Source of the DNA: Triangularia verruculosa
Lineage: Eukaryota; Ascomycota; Sordariomycetes; Sordariales; Podosporaceae
Reading direction: 5' to 3'
NCBI GenBank assembly: GCA_033296885.1
Contig: MU863944.1
Location: 62,001 to 126,000, forward strand
Length of the DNA: 64,000 nt
A program made the position numbers and the translations under genes. The notes below the pieces were generated by a model that was given only the letters and a program-made list of their open reading frames with translations, made no database searches and was not told the origin of the DNA. Every line of letters begins with the position of its first letter. The stretch's first letter is position 1. Positions 9,805 to 19,874 of this stretch are shown piece after piece.

Positions 9805-12798
9805 ATACGGCTCCTGGAACGCGACTATATCGGTGGGATCCGCCTAACGAAGGACCTGCCCAGCGACAAGATTCCGCCATATGCGATTCTTTCACACACA
9901 TAGGGGCCCGATAAGGAGGAAGTCAGCTACGAAGATTTAAAGGACGGCAGAGCCGTAAGCAAACTCGGCTACAACAAGATCCGGTTTTGCGCAGATCAAG
10001 CCGGGCGTAACGGGCTGAAATTCTTCTAGGTAGATACATACTATATCGATAAGTCTAATAGCACTAAGCTTCAGGAAGCGATCAACTCTATATTTAAGTA
10101 GTATCGCAATACGGCTAAGTGCTATATCTATCTCACAGACGTCTCAACATATAAGCAAGACGCCGACGGCAATCCTAGTTGGAAATAGGCTTTTCAGAAA
10201 TGCAAATGGTTTACTCGAGGATAGACCCTCCAAGAACTTATTACTCCGACATCAGTCGAGTTTTTTTCAAGGAAGAAAGCGCGTATTAGGGACAGGAACT
10301 CTCTAGAGCAAATAATCCACAACGTAACGGGAATTCCTCTCGAAGCCCTCCGAAGTAGTCTTTTATCTGATTTCAATGTCCATAACCGGATAATATAGAT
10401 TAAATAACGCAATATAATACGTAAAGAAGATATCGTATATTCATTCTTCGGCATTTTCAACGTCCAGCTACCGCTTCTCTACGGTAAAAGTAAAGAGAAA
10501 GCTCTTAAGCAGTTACGAAAGGAGGCTAAAAAGGATAAAGTCTGTCTTACCGACCTACACTCTACTGACCCGCGCTTTAATAAAATACATATCGAAGAGG
10601 TAAAGGGCGGCCTAGTAACCAACGCTTACCACTGGATCCTCGACAACATAGACTTCAACCAATAGCGCAATCTGCCGAAGAGCCGACTATTCTAAATCAA
10701 GGGAGATCCGGGTAAAGGCAAGACCATATTACTATATAGCATCATCAACGAACTTAAGGAAGCTATTATCACTAACAAGCACTATTATAACCTGGCGTAT
10801 TTCTTTTATCAAGCCACCGATTCGCGCATCAATAACGCAACTGCCATATTACGGGGCTTAATCTACCTCCTGGCCCGCTAGCAACCACGTCTCCTTTTAC
10901 ATCTACAAGAGTATAGCGACGCAAATAAATCCCTCTCCGAAAACGCAGTTACGTAGGTCGCTCTGTCGAAGAATTTATAGGAAATGTTAGAAGATCCGAA
11001 CTTAAAAGTCACTTACTTAGTTATTAATGCCCTTAACGAATACGTTACCGACCCACCTAAGCTTTTAGACTTCATCGTCCGCATTTCACTAAGACACGTC
11101 AAGTAGCTCTTATTAAGTCGGAACGAAGTTTTTATTAAGGAAAAGCTAAAACCTAATATTAGGCGGACGAGACTTAGTCTCGAATTAAAAGCGAATACAA
11201 TATAAGTGTCTTACACTATCGATGCATATATCGACGATAAGCTATCAGGTCTCGCATCGCTTTAGAACGACGCCTCGTTAAAGAATTAAGTGCGGGATAT
11301 TATACACCAAAAGGTAAACGGTACGTTCCTTTAAGTTACTCTCGTTATATAAGAGCTTAGTAAGGATAATATTAAAAGCTAATATACTCTTTAAATCATC
11401 GAAGAAATACCGCCGGGCCTAGATAGGATGTATAATCGTATATTAAATGAAATTAGTTATAAAAGGAACTCGGAATTTTGCCGGCGCATACTTTCGGTGG
11501 CCACAGTTATATACCGCCCACTCCACTTGGACAAAATAAGCAGTTTATCTAGATTACCGGAGTAGATTATAAGATCGATAGAGAATATTAGGAAAGTCGT
11601 AGCTAAGTACGGATCGTTTCTTACTATCCGAGAAAACAAGATCTACCTCATTTATTAGTCAACTAAGGACTACTTAAGCGCATCTACCTTAATCTTCCTT
11701 TATAGCGCACTAATTACCTACCGGGATATATACGCTCGGTTGCTAAAGCTTATATTTCAGAAGTTAAGACGCGATATATACAGCTTAGTTACCCCGGGAT
11801 TTCTTATCGACTAGGTCCGTACGCCGGAACCGGACCCTTTTATAATAGTACGGTATTCGTACGTCTTCTGGGTTAACTACCTCTGCAATTTAATTTCTAA
11901 TAAAGATACGCTATAACGTAATACACTAGATACGGTCTAGACGTTCCTTAAACAGAAGTATCTTTACTAGCTCGAAACTCTTAATCTACTCCGAGCTATA
12001 TCGGAGGGTGTCATTACTATAAGAAAGCTTAAGGGCCTACTGGTAAGTATAGCTTACTAAGACGAGACAGCTATATTAATAGAGATACAAGGGCGAACTT
12101 ATTAAAGATAGTTAATAACCTTTATTCGGGATACGCACTGGTTCGCTCTCTCCTATAGATAAATAATCGAATAAATCCCTCTTCAGGCGTATACATCAAC
12201 CCTCGTATTTACACCGGTTAACAGTCTAGTAAAGAAGAGATTTAAGATAAAAGAACCTAGCTAGATCAGTACAAAACCAGTAGTAGAAGCAGACTAGAAT
12301 GCATACCTCCAGACGCTCGAAGGCCACAGCAGGGGGGTTAACTCGGTCGCCTTCTCACCGGATGGCCAGCGGCTCGCATCGGGTTCCTACGACCATACCG
12401 TCAAGATCTAGGATCCCGCCTCGGGGCAGTGCCTGCAGACGCTCGAAGGCCACGGCAACATAGTTCGCTCGGTCGCCTTCTCACCGGATGGCCAGCGGCT
12501 TGCATCGGGTTCCTACAACCGTACCGTCAAGATCTAGGATCCCGCCTCGGGGCAGTACCTGCAGACGCTCGAAGGCCACGGCAGCCCGGTTCACTCGGTC
12601 GCCTTTTCGGCGGATAATCTAGTGACGCATGGGTATGGCTTGGGGGAAGACGAGACCTGGGTTATTTGCAACGGCCGGAACGTATTATAGTTACCACCTA
12701 AATACCGCCCAACCTGCTCTGCAGTCCAGGGGCGGATAGTAGTTATTAGCTGTTCATCAGGGCGAGTTTTTACTATTGGCTTCTCGCGAAATATATAA
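9805..12798 (+). pseudogene. HET-NACHT-WD40 (HNWD-type) NLR, inactivated by RIP-like point mutation
   Basis: One reading frame of ~997 codons can be followed without any indel. It opens with I-R-L-L-E-R at 9805, where relatives start M-R-L-L, so ATG appears changed to ATA. HET-domain blocks follow: PPYAILSHT*G near 9,874, GLKFF*VDT near 10,012, YLTDVSTYKQD near 10,130, G*TLQEL near 10,219 and VQLPLLYGKSKEKALK near 10,463. The P-loop GDPGKGKTILL is at 10,702, then NACHT sequence, and three WD40 repeats from 12,307. The end reads GRVFTIGFSRNI before TAA at 12,796. More than 30 in-frame stops occur, mostly TAG where Trp (TGG) is expected, i.e. TpG to TpA. Ancestral role by family: non-self recognition and incompatibility cell death. 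It cannot make a full protein now. Confidence 0.85.
12307..12620 (+). repeat. 126-bp WD40 repeat units, near-identical
   Basis: Units begin with CTSCAGACGCTCGAAGGCCAC at 12,307, 12,433 and 12,559, exactly 126 bp (42 codons) apart. The first two are almost identical at DNA level, each with HS/G..VxSVAFSPDGQRLASGSY and VKI*DPASGQ; the third is interrupted after SVAFSADN. The block is much richer in G+C than the rest of the pseudogene. Confidence 0.85.
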
Positions 12799-13040
12799 TA
12801 TTTTTCAATTTCTTTCCATCTATTTATTTCTTTTTTCTAGCTTGACACCAGAAGGGCCTGGGAGGATGGGTTAATTTATAGGTATTTTCGGAATTCTAGC
12901 ATCTCCAACGGGGCTAATATTAGTTCCTTCAAAAGGCAACTTAATGTTAGTCTTATATCACACTATTTTAGTTCTGCTCGGTTCTGCGACGCGTGGAATC
13001 AGGTGTCTCAGTAGGTGATTGCTTCGGGAAGAGGGCACCT
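12799..13040. other. 3' flank of the pseudogene
   Basis: T-rich stretch (12,800-12,840) then mixed sequence with no frame or repeat that I can support. Confidence 0.4.
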
Positions 13041-13133
13041 GTCCTCTGTGACTTACCTTTTCCACAGCAGACTGACATCGCCACTCGTCCTCTGTGACTC
13101 ACTTTTTTCACAGCAGACTAATATCGCCACTCG
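13041..13133 (+). repeat. 46-bp direct repeat, two copies
   Basis: GTCCTCTGTGACT begins at 13,041 and again at 13,087. Both units continue through CACAGCAGACT and end ATCGCCACTCG. They differ by a handful of bases. No coding frame is preserved across them. Confidence 0.75.
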
Positions 13134-13307
13134 TACATATTGGATTTCCTCAGCACCCTCCCGGGATAGAGTCAGACGACTCTGCAAGGATTGGCCCAGT
13201 GGTGACGAGCCGTAACGCCACCTTCATGATGCCGCGAGTTCCGCAAGTCAGCCAGTTTCTGGCGCGAAGCTGTCCTAACGGAGCGAGTTGCGGCCTGCTC
13301 GCAATAC

Positions 13308-13784
13308 TGTGACGAACCCCTGATCAGAACCTCTGAAAGGGATAACGGTTGAAGGTAACTTCTAGATGATAGATCGGTGCAGCCAAAAGGTGCACAACAA
13401 TGGACTTGTCTCAATATAATCACAATGCTCGTGATTAGACTTGTATTGCAAACTGCGGAACTATCTATGACCAGCTAGTTCCTCCATATATATAGACCAT
13501 GCCAAGTCCTTGATCATTATGATCATTCTGCTCACTGCTCATGATCACCATGATCACCATGATCCTATCGACATTCTTACTGGCCATATCCTCGTGCTCA
13601 CTGCATTCCCCAGTGTCATTGGCCATGATCGCTACGACTCTTCTCTGATTGGCCACTGGCCTCGTACCGCTCCACAGTTCCCGATGTTAGGTTGTGACAA
13701 CTGTTTAGCTGCACCGATCCATTATCTAGAAGTTCGCCTTCAACCGGTATCCCTTTCAGAGGTTCTGGACAGGGGATCGTCACA
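13308..13784. mobile_element. 477-bp element with ~90-bp terminal inverted repeats (MITE-like)
   Basis: The left arm starts TGTGACGAACCCC at 13,308 and the right arm ends GGGGATCGTCACA at 13,784. Reverse-complement matching runs inward through AGAACCTCTGAAAGGGATA, GGTTGAAGG, TCTAGATGATAGATCGGTGCAGC (13,362-13,383) and, more weakly, CACAAC at 13,393, giving arms of about 90 bp with scattered mismatches. The ~290-bp core has TGATCA/ATGATCACC runs and no transposase. I see no convincing target-site duplication. It fits a non-autonomous TIR element. Confidence 0.7.
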
Positions 13785-13820
13785 CCTAACCCTAAGGGCC
13801 AGGGGTTAAGGTTAGGGTTA
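13785..13820. repeat. short interstitial telomere-like hexamers
   Basis: CCTAACCCTAA, then AGGGGTTAAGGTTAGGGTTA, i.e. TTAGGG-type hexamers in both orientations, directly abutting the right end of the TIR element. Far too short to be a telomere. Confidence 0.55.
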
Positions 13821-14684
13821 CTGGCTTACTGAGATAGTGAGACAAGCCAGTAGGACAGCTCAGCTTGGCTCGGGGAAATATATAGCCGGCTTGTCTCGGC
13901 TCGTTCGCTCGTCTCACCGCGCGAGACGAGCTGGTCTCAGTTCATTGCCCACCCTGAAAACCGGAGACCAGGTGTAACGACCGTGCGGTCAAGGGAAGGG
14001 AGAAATGGACAGCATTCTTCAAGGGAATCTCGCAACCATCTTTTGCAAATAATTACTAGGTACACCAACCACCAAACTCGTGGCAGAGGACTGGAGTACC
14101 TGGAGAAATGTTGAGGAACTTGAAGCATGAGGTATGTGACTGGTTGTATTTGCTGCTGATTAGGTAGGAATGAGCGCATGTCAGGGGGTGATGATGCGAT
14201 TAGGTTAAAGTAATAAATAAGTACGACATGTCCGAATCACCAGTGAAACGTTCAAAAGTCCTGTGTCTATAGTTAAACTGTTCTACCTATCTTCACTCCC
14301 TGCTGAGCGTCCCAATAACACTGATTACCGTCCACCGTTTTCACGAAACCGTCACAGCCAGCCCACTAAAAATCTGATACCGGTAAAGGATCTCCCACGA
14401 CCGACAGCTCTCACTCCTCATCCTGCCTCAGAAACCGTCCCAACTAAGAAACTCCATAGGGTATTTTGTGGCCCGTGTTGCTGAGCAAGCTGACGGCGCT
14501 AGCGCGGTTAGTGTTGGAGCAGGACGATGTTGAGACGATTGAAACAGTATTGATGGAAGGTAGTCGAAGGTAGTAGACGTGAATCATGATGGGGCGTGCA
14601 AAATTGGGGGGTTGGGAAGGGTGTAAATGTTTGGACGATCATGCACCAAGCATGGGCCTTCGAAGAGATGTTGTTTATTTCCCC
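13821..14684. other. intergenic, no gene seen
   Basis: Begins with a stretch of short inverted motifs around GAGACAAGC, GGCTTGTCTC and GCGAGACGAGC (13,840-13,940). The rest holds only short frames without recognisable protein. The right end is the 3' flank of the minus-strand gene ending at 14,685. Confidence 0.45.
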
Positions 14685-15737
14685 TTAATCAAGTCGCTCC
14701 ACTTCTTTTTGCCCCTGACCGTCACGATGCTCATGGCGCGCTAGAAGGTTGAGGTTGTTTTGCCGCAGAACCTCTGGATGAAGGGCACTTCCCCGGGGAT
14801 TGCTGGCGACAAAGGCGTTGTATTGCCTCAGGACTGCAGAGATGGCCTCCTTTCCGGCGTAGGGGAAGTCGGTGCCGAACAGGACGCAAGAGGGAGAGGT
14901 GAAATCAAGGAGGCTGTCGAGCTGAGCGGCAGATGTGCTAAGTGCGGTGTCGAGATAGAACTTTGTAAACCCAGCTTTGACGTCCTCAAGGGAGATGTGG
15001 GTGAGGTTGGCCAGCGCGGGGTTCAACAGCAGACATTCGATGCGGTTGGCGAGGTAGGGGAGGGTGCCGCCGGCGTGAGAGAGAATCACGTCAATATCGG
15101 GGTTGTCGCGCATGATGCCGGAGAAGACGATGTCGACCGCGGCGCGGGTGGTGGCAATGGGGTAGTCGATGACTGACTGGGGCAGGCTACTGGCAACAAA
15201 GCGGGGGGTAACATCGAGAGTCGTCGGGTGGAGAAATATCACCGCGTAGTAGTTGTTGAGCTTGTCCCAGATTGGCTTGAACAAAGGGTTTGAGGGAAGG
15301 TATAGGCCGTACGATGTGAAGATGATAACACCTTTGCACAGCTTCTGATGAGAAAAGAGGAAGTCAAGCTCCTCAAGCGTGCCGTCCACGTCTTGCCAGT
15401 CTGGCAGTACGCCAAAGAAGGACAGGCGTGATGAGTATTCAGAAGAGGTAGCGTAAGAGGCAAGTTGAGTGTTGAGAGCACGGGCAAGATCGCGGGCTGT
15501 CTGACCGGTGCCGGCAATGGAGACACCCGGAGCGGATACGGAGAGGATGCCAAGGCAAGTGCCGGAGAGGTCAAGAGAGTTGATAGCTGCCTCCGGGGAC
15601 CAGTTGGGGGAAGGAAAACCGGAGGGATCACCGCCTGCTGCTTCGATGGCGGCCAGGTAAACAGGTGGGAGGGTGTGGGCATGGACATCAATCAAGACCC
15701 CGTGGGGCCCAGAGGTTGCATTGCTTTCCATCGTCAT
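14685..15737 (-). CDS. amidohydrolase-2 family, ACMSD / 6-methylsalicylate-decarboxylase-like
   Basis: 350 residues from the ATG at 15,737-15,735 (MTMESN); the frame is open 22 codons further, but that part reads like leader. Metal-site motifs of the ACMSD-like amidohydrolases are in order: DVHAH near the start (HxH), FLHPTT mid-protein, LSHAGGTLPYL, and GTDFPYAG near the C-terminus. Family members are TIM-barrel, metal-dependent, non-oxidative decarboxylases of small aromatic or amino-muconic acids; some sit in polyketide clusters and decarboxylate 6-methylsalicylate. No polyketide synthase lies nearby, so the substrate is open and a catabolic role is equally possible. Intronless as modelled. 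All catalytic residues appear present. Confidence 0.85.
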   Translation of the reverse strand: MTMESNATSGPHGVLIDVHAHTLPPVYLAAIEAAGGDPSGFPSPNWSPEAAINSLDLSGTCLGILSVSAPGVSIAGTGQTARDLARALNTQLASYATSSEYSSRLSFFGVLPDWQDVDGTLEELDFLFSHQKLCKGVIIFTSYGLYLPSNPLFKPIWDKLNNYYAVIFLHPTTLDVTPRFVASSLPQSVIDYPIATTRAAVDIVFSGIMRDNPDIDVILSHAGGTLPYLANRIECLLLNPALANLTHISLEDVKAGFTKFYLDTALSTSAAQLDSLLDFTSPSCVLFGTDFPYAGKEAISAVLRQYNAFVASNPRGSALHPEVLRQNNLNLLARHEHRDGQGQKEVERLD

Positions 15738-16385
15738 TATCAATAGGTATAGGATAGAAACGCTGGTTAGGGATTTTAGAAAGATTTCTCTAGAGGCCAG
15801 CAAAGCTTTAAGTACCTACCCAGGTTTGCCAAAACCTTGAATCATCTTGACGTGATCCACATTCAATTCTGACTCCTGCTCCGGCTTATTCGGACCAAAA
15901 CAGTGACACCAAGAATCGGGCAATCCATCAGCCGCAGCTTGCAAACAGTGGCATGTTAAACGGGGAGTACGAGGACTTTGGCCTGGTATATATATCTTTA
16001 ATACCGTGCAGGAGGCAAGACCACGGCTCCTTTCGTCCTTTATTCATCCCTGAGAAGCTCCTTGGTGGCAGATCACGCGAAGATCGCTGACTGGATATAG
16101 AATAGTCGGTTTGCTCTTTACGCACAAGCGAAAGTCTTCTAAGACCAGCCAAGACGGGAAAGTCATGCGGCATGAGATATAGTGCTGCCATCCCCTAATC
16201 ACGTCTCGCAACATGCGGGGGACAAAGAAGGGCAGCGACACGAAGGGATTCTGATAACACTCGTCTTGCCTTAATATGGAAATTGAAAATAGCATTCGCT
16301 GTGATGACTTCCGTTGCAGGATGTATGTAGATCTTATTTTGGCCATTCTATCTAGTAAAACTACTAGCAAGTGGTTTAGGCAGCG
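15738..16385. other. intergenic, no gene seen
   Basis: Promoter side of the amidohydrolase and 3' side of the kinase-like gene. Short minus-strand frames at 15,928-16,191 and 16,044-16,370 have no recognisable content. Confidence 0.5.
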
Positions 16386-17540
16386 CTAGTCGCTTTTGAA
16401 CGAATCGGTCTCCGAGTACGACTCGTACTCCTCGTTGGAGAGATGCTCGATGATTTTGGCCACCCCCTGCAGATCTCCCTCCTTGGTCCCGGCCTTGTCC
16501 TTGTCTACCCATCCCTCGGTGTAGCCCCCGCCAAGATCGATCAGCCAGGCATCGTCGTTCGTGTCTATCATGACATTTTCGGCCTTGGCATCGCCCCAGA
16601 CCAGGCCCGCGTCGTGTAGCTGCTCCACGGTCTCGCGGATCTGGTTCGCCCAGCGCTGTCGGAGGGCAATCGGTACGTGAAGGAGGTGATCCTCAAACAA
16701 GGGACCGCTGTTCTGGCGGCCATGGTCGATGTGCGTGAGCAACAGCCCCGCAATCCGACCATCTACCGTCACTACCCCGTGGAGACGGACCACGCGCGCG
16801 TCGGGCGCCAGGGTGGACCTGATCACCCGGAGATGGGCTTCCAGCTCATCCTCCAAGGCTATATCACCGCCGAGCCCGAAGGTCTTGAAGAAGCAGAGTG
16901 TTTTCCGACCCGAACCATCCAGCTCAACCAACACCCGCGTGGGCTCCTCGACCAGGGCGTCTCTAGGTTTCCGGAAAGCGACCGCTACTTCAAACGGATC
17001 AAAGAACCTAACACCACATTGCCTAAGTTCCCGGGCGAGCTCGGGGTGGATATCGTTCAGAGGAGTGTGGATAAAGCGGCTCTCCGCGTCTCGTACATGG
17101 ACCGGGAAGGCCTTGTCGTTCTCCGTCTCGAGCCGACAGCAATACTCTTCGGGGAAAAGGTATTCGGACAGGAGTGGGTGGGCTTCTCCTGTGGCGAGCT
17201 TCTCGGGGTCAAAGGACGGCGGGACATCCGGGGCGAGTTCCAGGAAGACAGGCTCAAAGGCAACAATGAGCCATTCGTGAAAGTCTTCCAAGACGTCATG
17301 TTCGTCTTCCTCCGCGTCCTCGACAAACTCGCCCTTGACAGCGGCAATGAACTTGCGATAGCGAGCCTCGACGACAGGCGAGTCGCAAATGTAGAACGGC
17401 GACATCTCGATGTGGAACTCTCTGCCGTTGCAGCGGATAGAAGTGATGCAGTCGTCGGGACCGCCGTAGCCGTGACGATCCATCAGGACCTTTGCCAGGA
17501 TGCGGCGGTTTTTGATGGGACTCGGAGAAGAGGATGCCAT
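16386..17540 (-). CDS. fungal protein-kinase-like protein (degenerate kinase fold)
   Basis: 384 residues from MASSSPSP at 17,540; the frame is open further upstream but that stretch is low in coding character. The C-terminal third carries the kinase catalytic core in the form common to a large fungal family: LHDAGLVWGDAKAENVMID (HRD-like loop with Asp and Asn kept), WLIDLGGGYTEGWVDKDK (DFG replaced by DLG). The N-terminal half has an acidic stretch (EDAEEDEHDVLEDFHEW) and no clear Gly-rich loop, though FKTFGLGG and VLVELDG mark the N-lobe. Likely a small cytosolic kinase or pseudokinase; target unknown. Codon use is strongly G/C-ending and looks like an ordinary expressed gene. Confidence 0.7.
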   Translation of the reverse strand: MASSSPSPIKNRRILAKVLMDRHGYGGPDDCITSIRCNGREFHIEMSPFYICDSPVVEARYRKFIAAVKGEFVEDAEEDEHDVLEDFHEWLIVAFEPVFLELAPDVPPSFDPEKLATGEAHPLLSEYLFPEEYCCRLETENDKAFPVHVRDAESRFIHTPLNDIHPELARELRQCGVRFFDPFEVAVAFRKPRDALVEEPTRVLVELDGSGRKTLCFFKTFGLGGDIALEDELEAHLRVIRSTLAPDARVVRLHGVVTVDGRIAGLLLTHIDHGRQNSGPLFEDHLLHVPIALRQRWANQIRETVEQLHDAGLVWGDAKAENVMIDTNDDAWLIDLGGGYTEGWVDKDKAGTKEGDLQGVAKIIEHLSNEEYESYSETDSFKSD

Positions 17541-18711
17541 GTGTGAGTATGTGTGTGTCTGTGTGCAGTGTGCGACAAGAGAAAATAGAGATTCGAATTT
17601 AATAGGCAAGTTGCGACTTGCGACCAAAAGAGATGGTAATAAGTGTGAATGGAGATGATGTAAGCAGGAGTTTGTACCTAATTGTATCAAAGGGTTTGTT
17701 TGAGTGTAGGTATGTTGACTTAACAAGTTGTTGAAGGGAAAAAACCAAGCGCCACATTACTTACTAGGTGGTTGAGCTTGGAACTAGTCTAAATTTAAAC
17801 AGCGGCGCGTAATCCAAAACGAGCCTCCAAAACACAGTGGGTCGTTGTAGGTACAAAGAACAAATAGCAAGCAGCACTGTCGCCATGTATGCAGGAAAGT
17901 GGAGTTGCGGGGGGGCTGCAGGGCTACACGGACGTCGTCCAACCAGCCGTCGTCTTGACCTGGTGATGGAATCGGACCAACGGTACACACACCACGAGTA
18001 GGTAATCAGCATGACCAGTGACATTGTTTGAGATTACGGAACAGACTGCCCGGTCAAGTGGTCTAGGTCAATAACGTACTGCTTTATATATATCCCTTTC
18101 GTACTGGCTTGGGCTATATCTACTTATAACCTCCTAGATATTTACCTATGATTAATGCTATCAATTCCAGAAGATAAGTCTATCTGTAAAGCGCTTGGTC
18201 GAGACATCAAATGCCATCACGAGAGCTGACCTTGAACTAACACACAGCTCGGCCGCTAGAGGGGCTCTCCATTACGAGAGTCATACCTATTCTCTCAACT
18301 CGGTGGGCAAGTCAACATGGCCACGAGACATGTTTCAGGGGGCAGGGCCTCGATCTCGCAGCCCGTGTTGGCCCGGTATCGATTGTGCATGGCAGCCACT
18401 CTATATCCTCACCGAAGCTCTATACAGGGTAGGGCCATTGTCGTCTAGATGCGCGAGGATATAAGATTGAAGAATCCCTCCGCATTTCCCAACCCTATCG
18501 TCCAGTTCATCACTCCAACCAACCATCCTCTCCCTTTCCCTACCTCCCTCTGTTTGAATTTCAGATAAACCCCCTACGCAGGCCGTGGGATATCCAGAGA
18601 GAACCTACCTGAGGTACCTAGGTACTTACCCCTGAATCCACCCAACCCCATCCGAGCAATCTTCAAGACACTCGCTCAACCGTTCGGCTACGAAAAAGAA
18701 AAAGAACTATT
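17541..18711. other. intergenic between divergent genes
   Basis: Holds the promoters of the kinase-like gene (left) and the Cys-rich gene (right). ACCTGAGGTACCTAGGTACTTACC near 18,607-18,631 is one of the repeated palindromic motifs of the window. No supported gene. Confidence 0.5.
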
Positions 18712-19116
18712 ATGTGCCGTAAGTACCAACGTATCGGCCTCTGCGGCCACATCTACCGACAGTCCTGGAGTCCCCGTGACCCCAGTGACTGCAAGAACGC
18801 CCGGACCCGGGCGCGGAGGAACGGAACCGCGGCCAGGCACTGCACTCAGAGCCATGGCGGCCGCTCAACCGTCATCACGGCCGACAATACGCAAATCTGC
18901 GGCGACCTCCCGTGCTACAGGGCCTACATCCTCATGCCTAACGGCTGGACGTGCCACCAATGCGGCGGCCAGAACAACGCCAACACCGGCTCGTGCGTGC
19001 ACAGCGAGGAGCACGACTACTCCTCCGGCTCCTCCTCGGAGCGCTCCTACGAGGTCTGCGGACATCGCCCCTGCAAGGCCTGCAAGCCCATCAGCCGCCG
19101 CACAGGCCACCGCTGA
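18712..19116 (+). CDS. Cys/His-rich small fungal protein
   Basis: 134 residues, ATG in TTATGTGCC. It starts MCRKYQRIGLCGHIYRQSW and has a conserved-looking series C..CGH...C...C near the N-terminus, then CGDLPCY, CHQCGGQ, CGHRPCKACKP. The MC...CGH beginning is frequent among small fungal proteins that probably bind zinc, but I cannot name the family. No signal peptide or membrane helix, so intracellular. GTAAGT immediately after the start codon region could be a donor, but the open frame through it has good coding content, so I read it as exon. The segment with SSGSSSERS is a likely flexible linker. Confidence 0.6.
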   Translation: MCRKYQRIGLCGHIYRQSWSPRDPSDCKNARTRARRNGTAARHCTQSHGGRSTVITADNTQICGDLPCYRAYILMPNGWTCHQCGGQNNANTGSCVHSEEHDYSSGSSSERSYEVCGHRPCKACKPISRRTGHR

Positions 19117-19874
19117 AGTTGTTGGGGTCTATGTTGGTGGGTTGGGTGGGCATATTGTTTTTCTTGGTCTTTTGTTATGCGACAGGTCGCTGGTGTTTAT
19201 GGCGTTGTAGTTGGATAGAGAACTGGAGGACAGGATATTTGCAAGGTTGTTTCTTTAGGTAGATATATAGCCAGGTACTATCGAAGAAAAGGCGTTGTAC
19301 AGGTCCCTGGCGTTTTTAGCGTAGGCTTATGACGTCGGGGCGGAATTTCCCCTGCGGTAATTAGGATAGATAAGACGTGCTTAGTATGCTCAGGACACTG
19401 AGCAGGGGAGGCAAGATGCTTAGTGTGATTAGGAGATTGAGTATTGAGTAGGATAAAAAGAGTTCTATATATACGGAGGAACTAGATAGCTCGTAGATAT
19501 TCCCGTAGTATGCATTGAATCCAATTCCAACTCTTTTGTGACTGAGGGTTCCAACGATGTAACATCTGTTCCCTCATTTTGTGTTTGGTTTGGTCGGCAT
19601 TTTCAAAGGGCGATAATGTCGAAATTCGAGGATAAATATATCGCTAGACATGACAAAGATGCAGAAGGACGCTGTACGAAAAGTGCTTCTTGTTTTGTGT
19701 CCAGCGGGGCCTAGACATGCATATTAGCCTCGAGGCAAACCACCGACGTCCTCATGTACTTTGAGCCTTCGCGGGACATTCCATAGCCATACCAGACTGC
19801 ATTCAAACACATGAACCAGCATCAGCAGAACCATAACAACAAGCGCCCGAGCCACTTACCTCCCCATCAGCCCC
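19117..19874. other. intergenic, convergent 3' ends
   Basis: A+T-leaning sequence between the 3' ends of two convergent genes. No frame of note. Confidence 0.5.

Noticed and set aside
16677..17546. 289-codon plus-strand frame
   Set aside because: Antisense shadow of the minus-strand kinase-like gene with strong G+C codon bias; no known protein.
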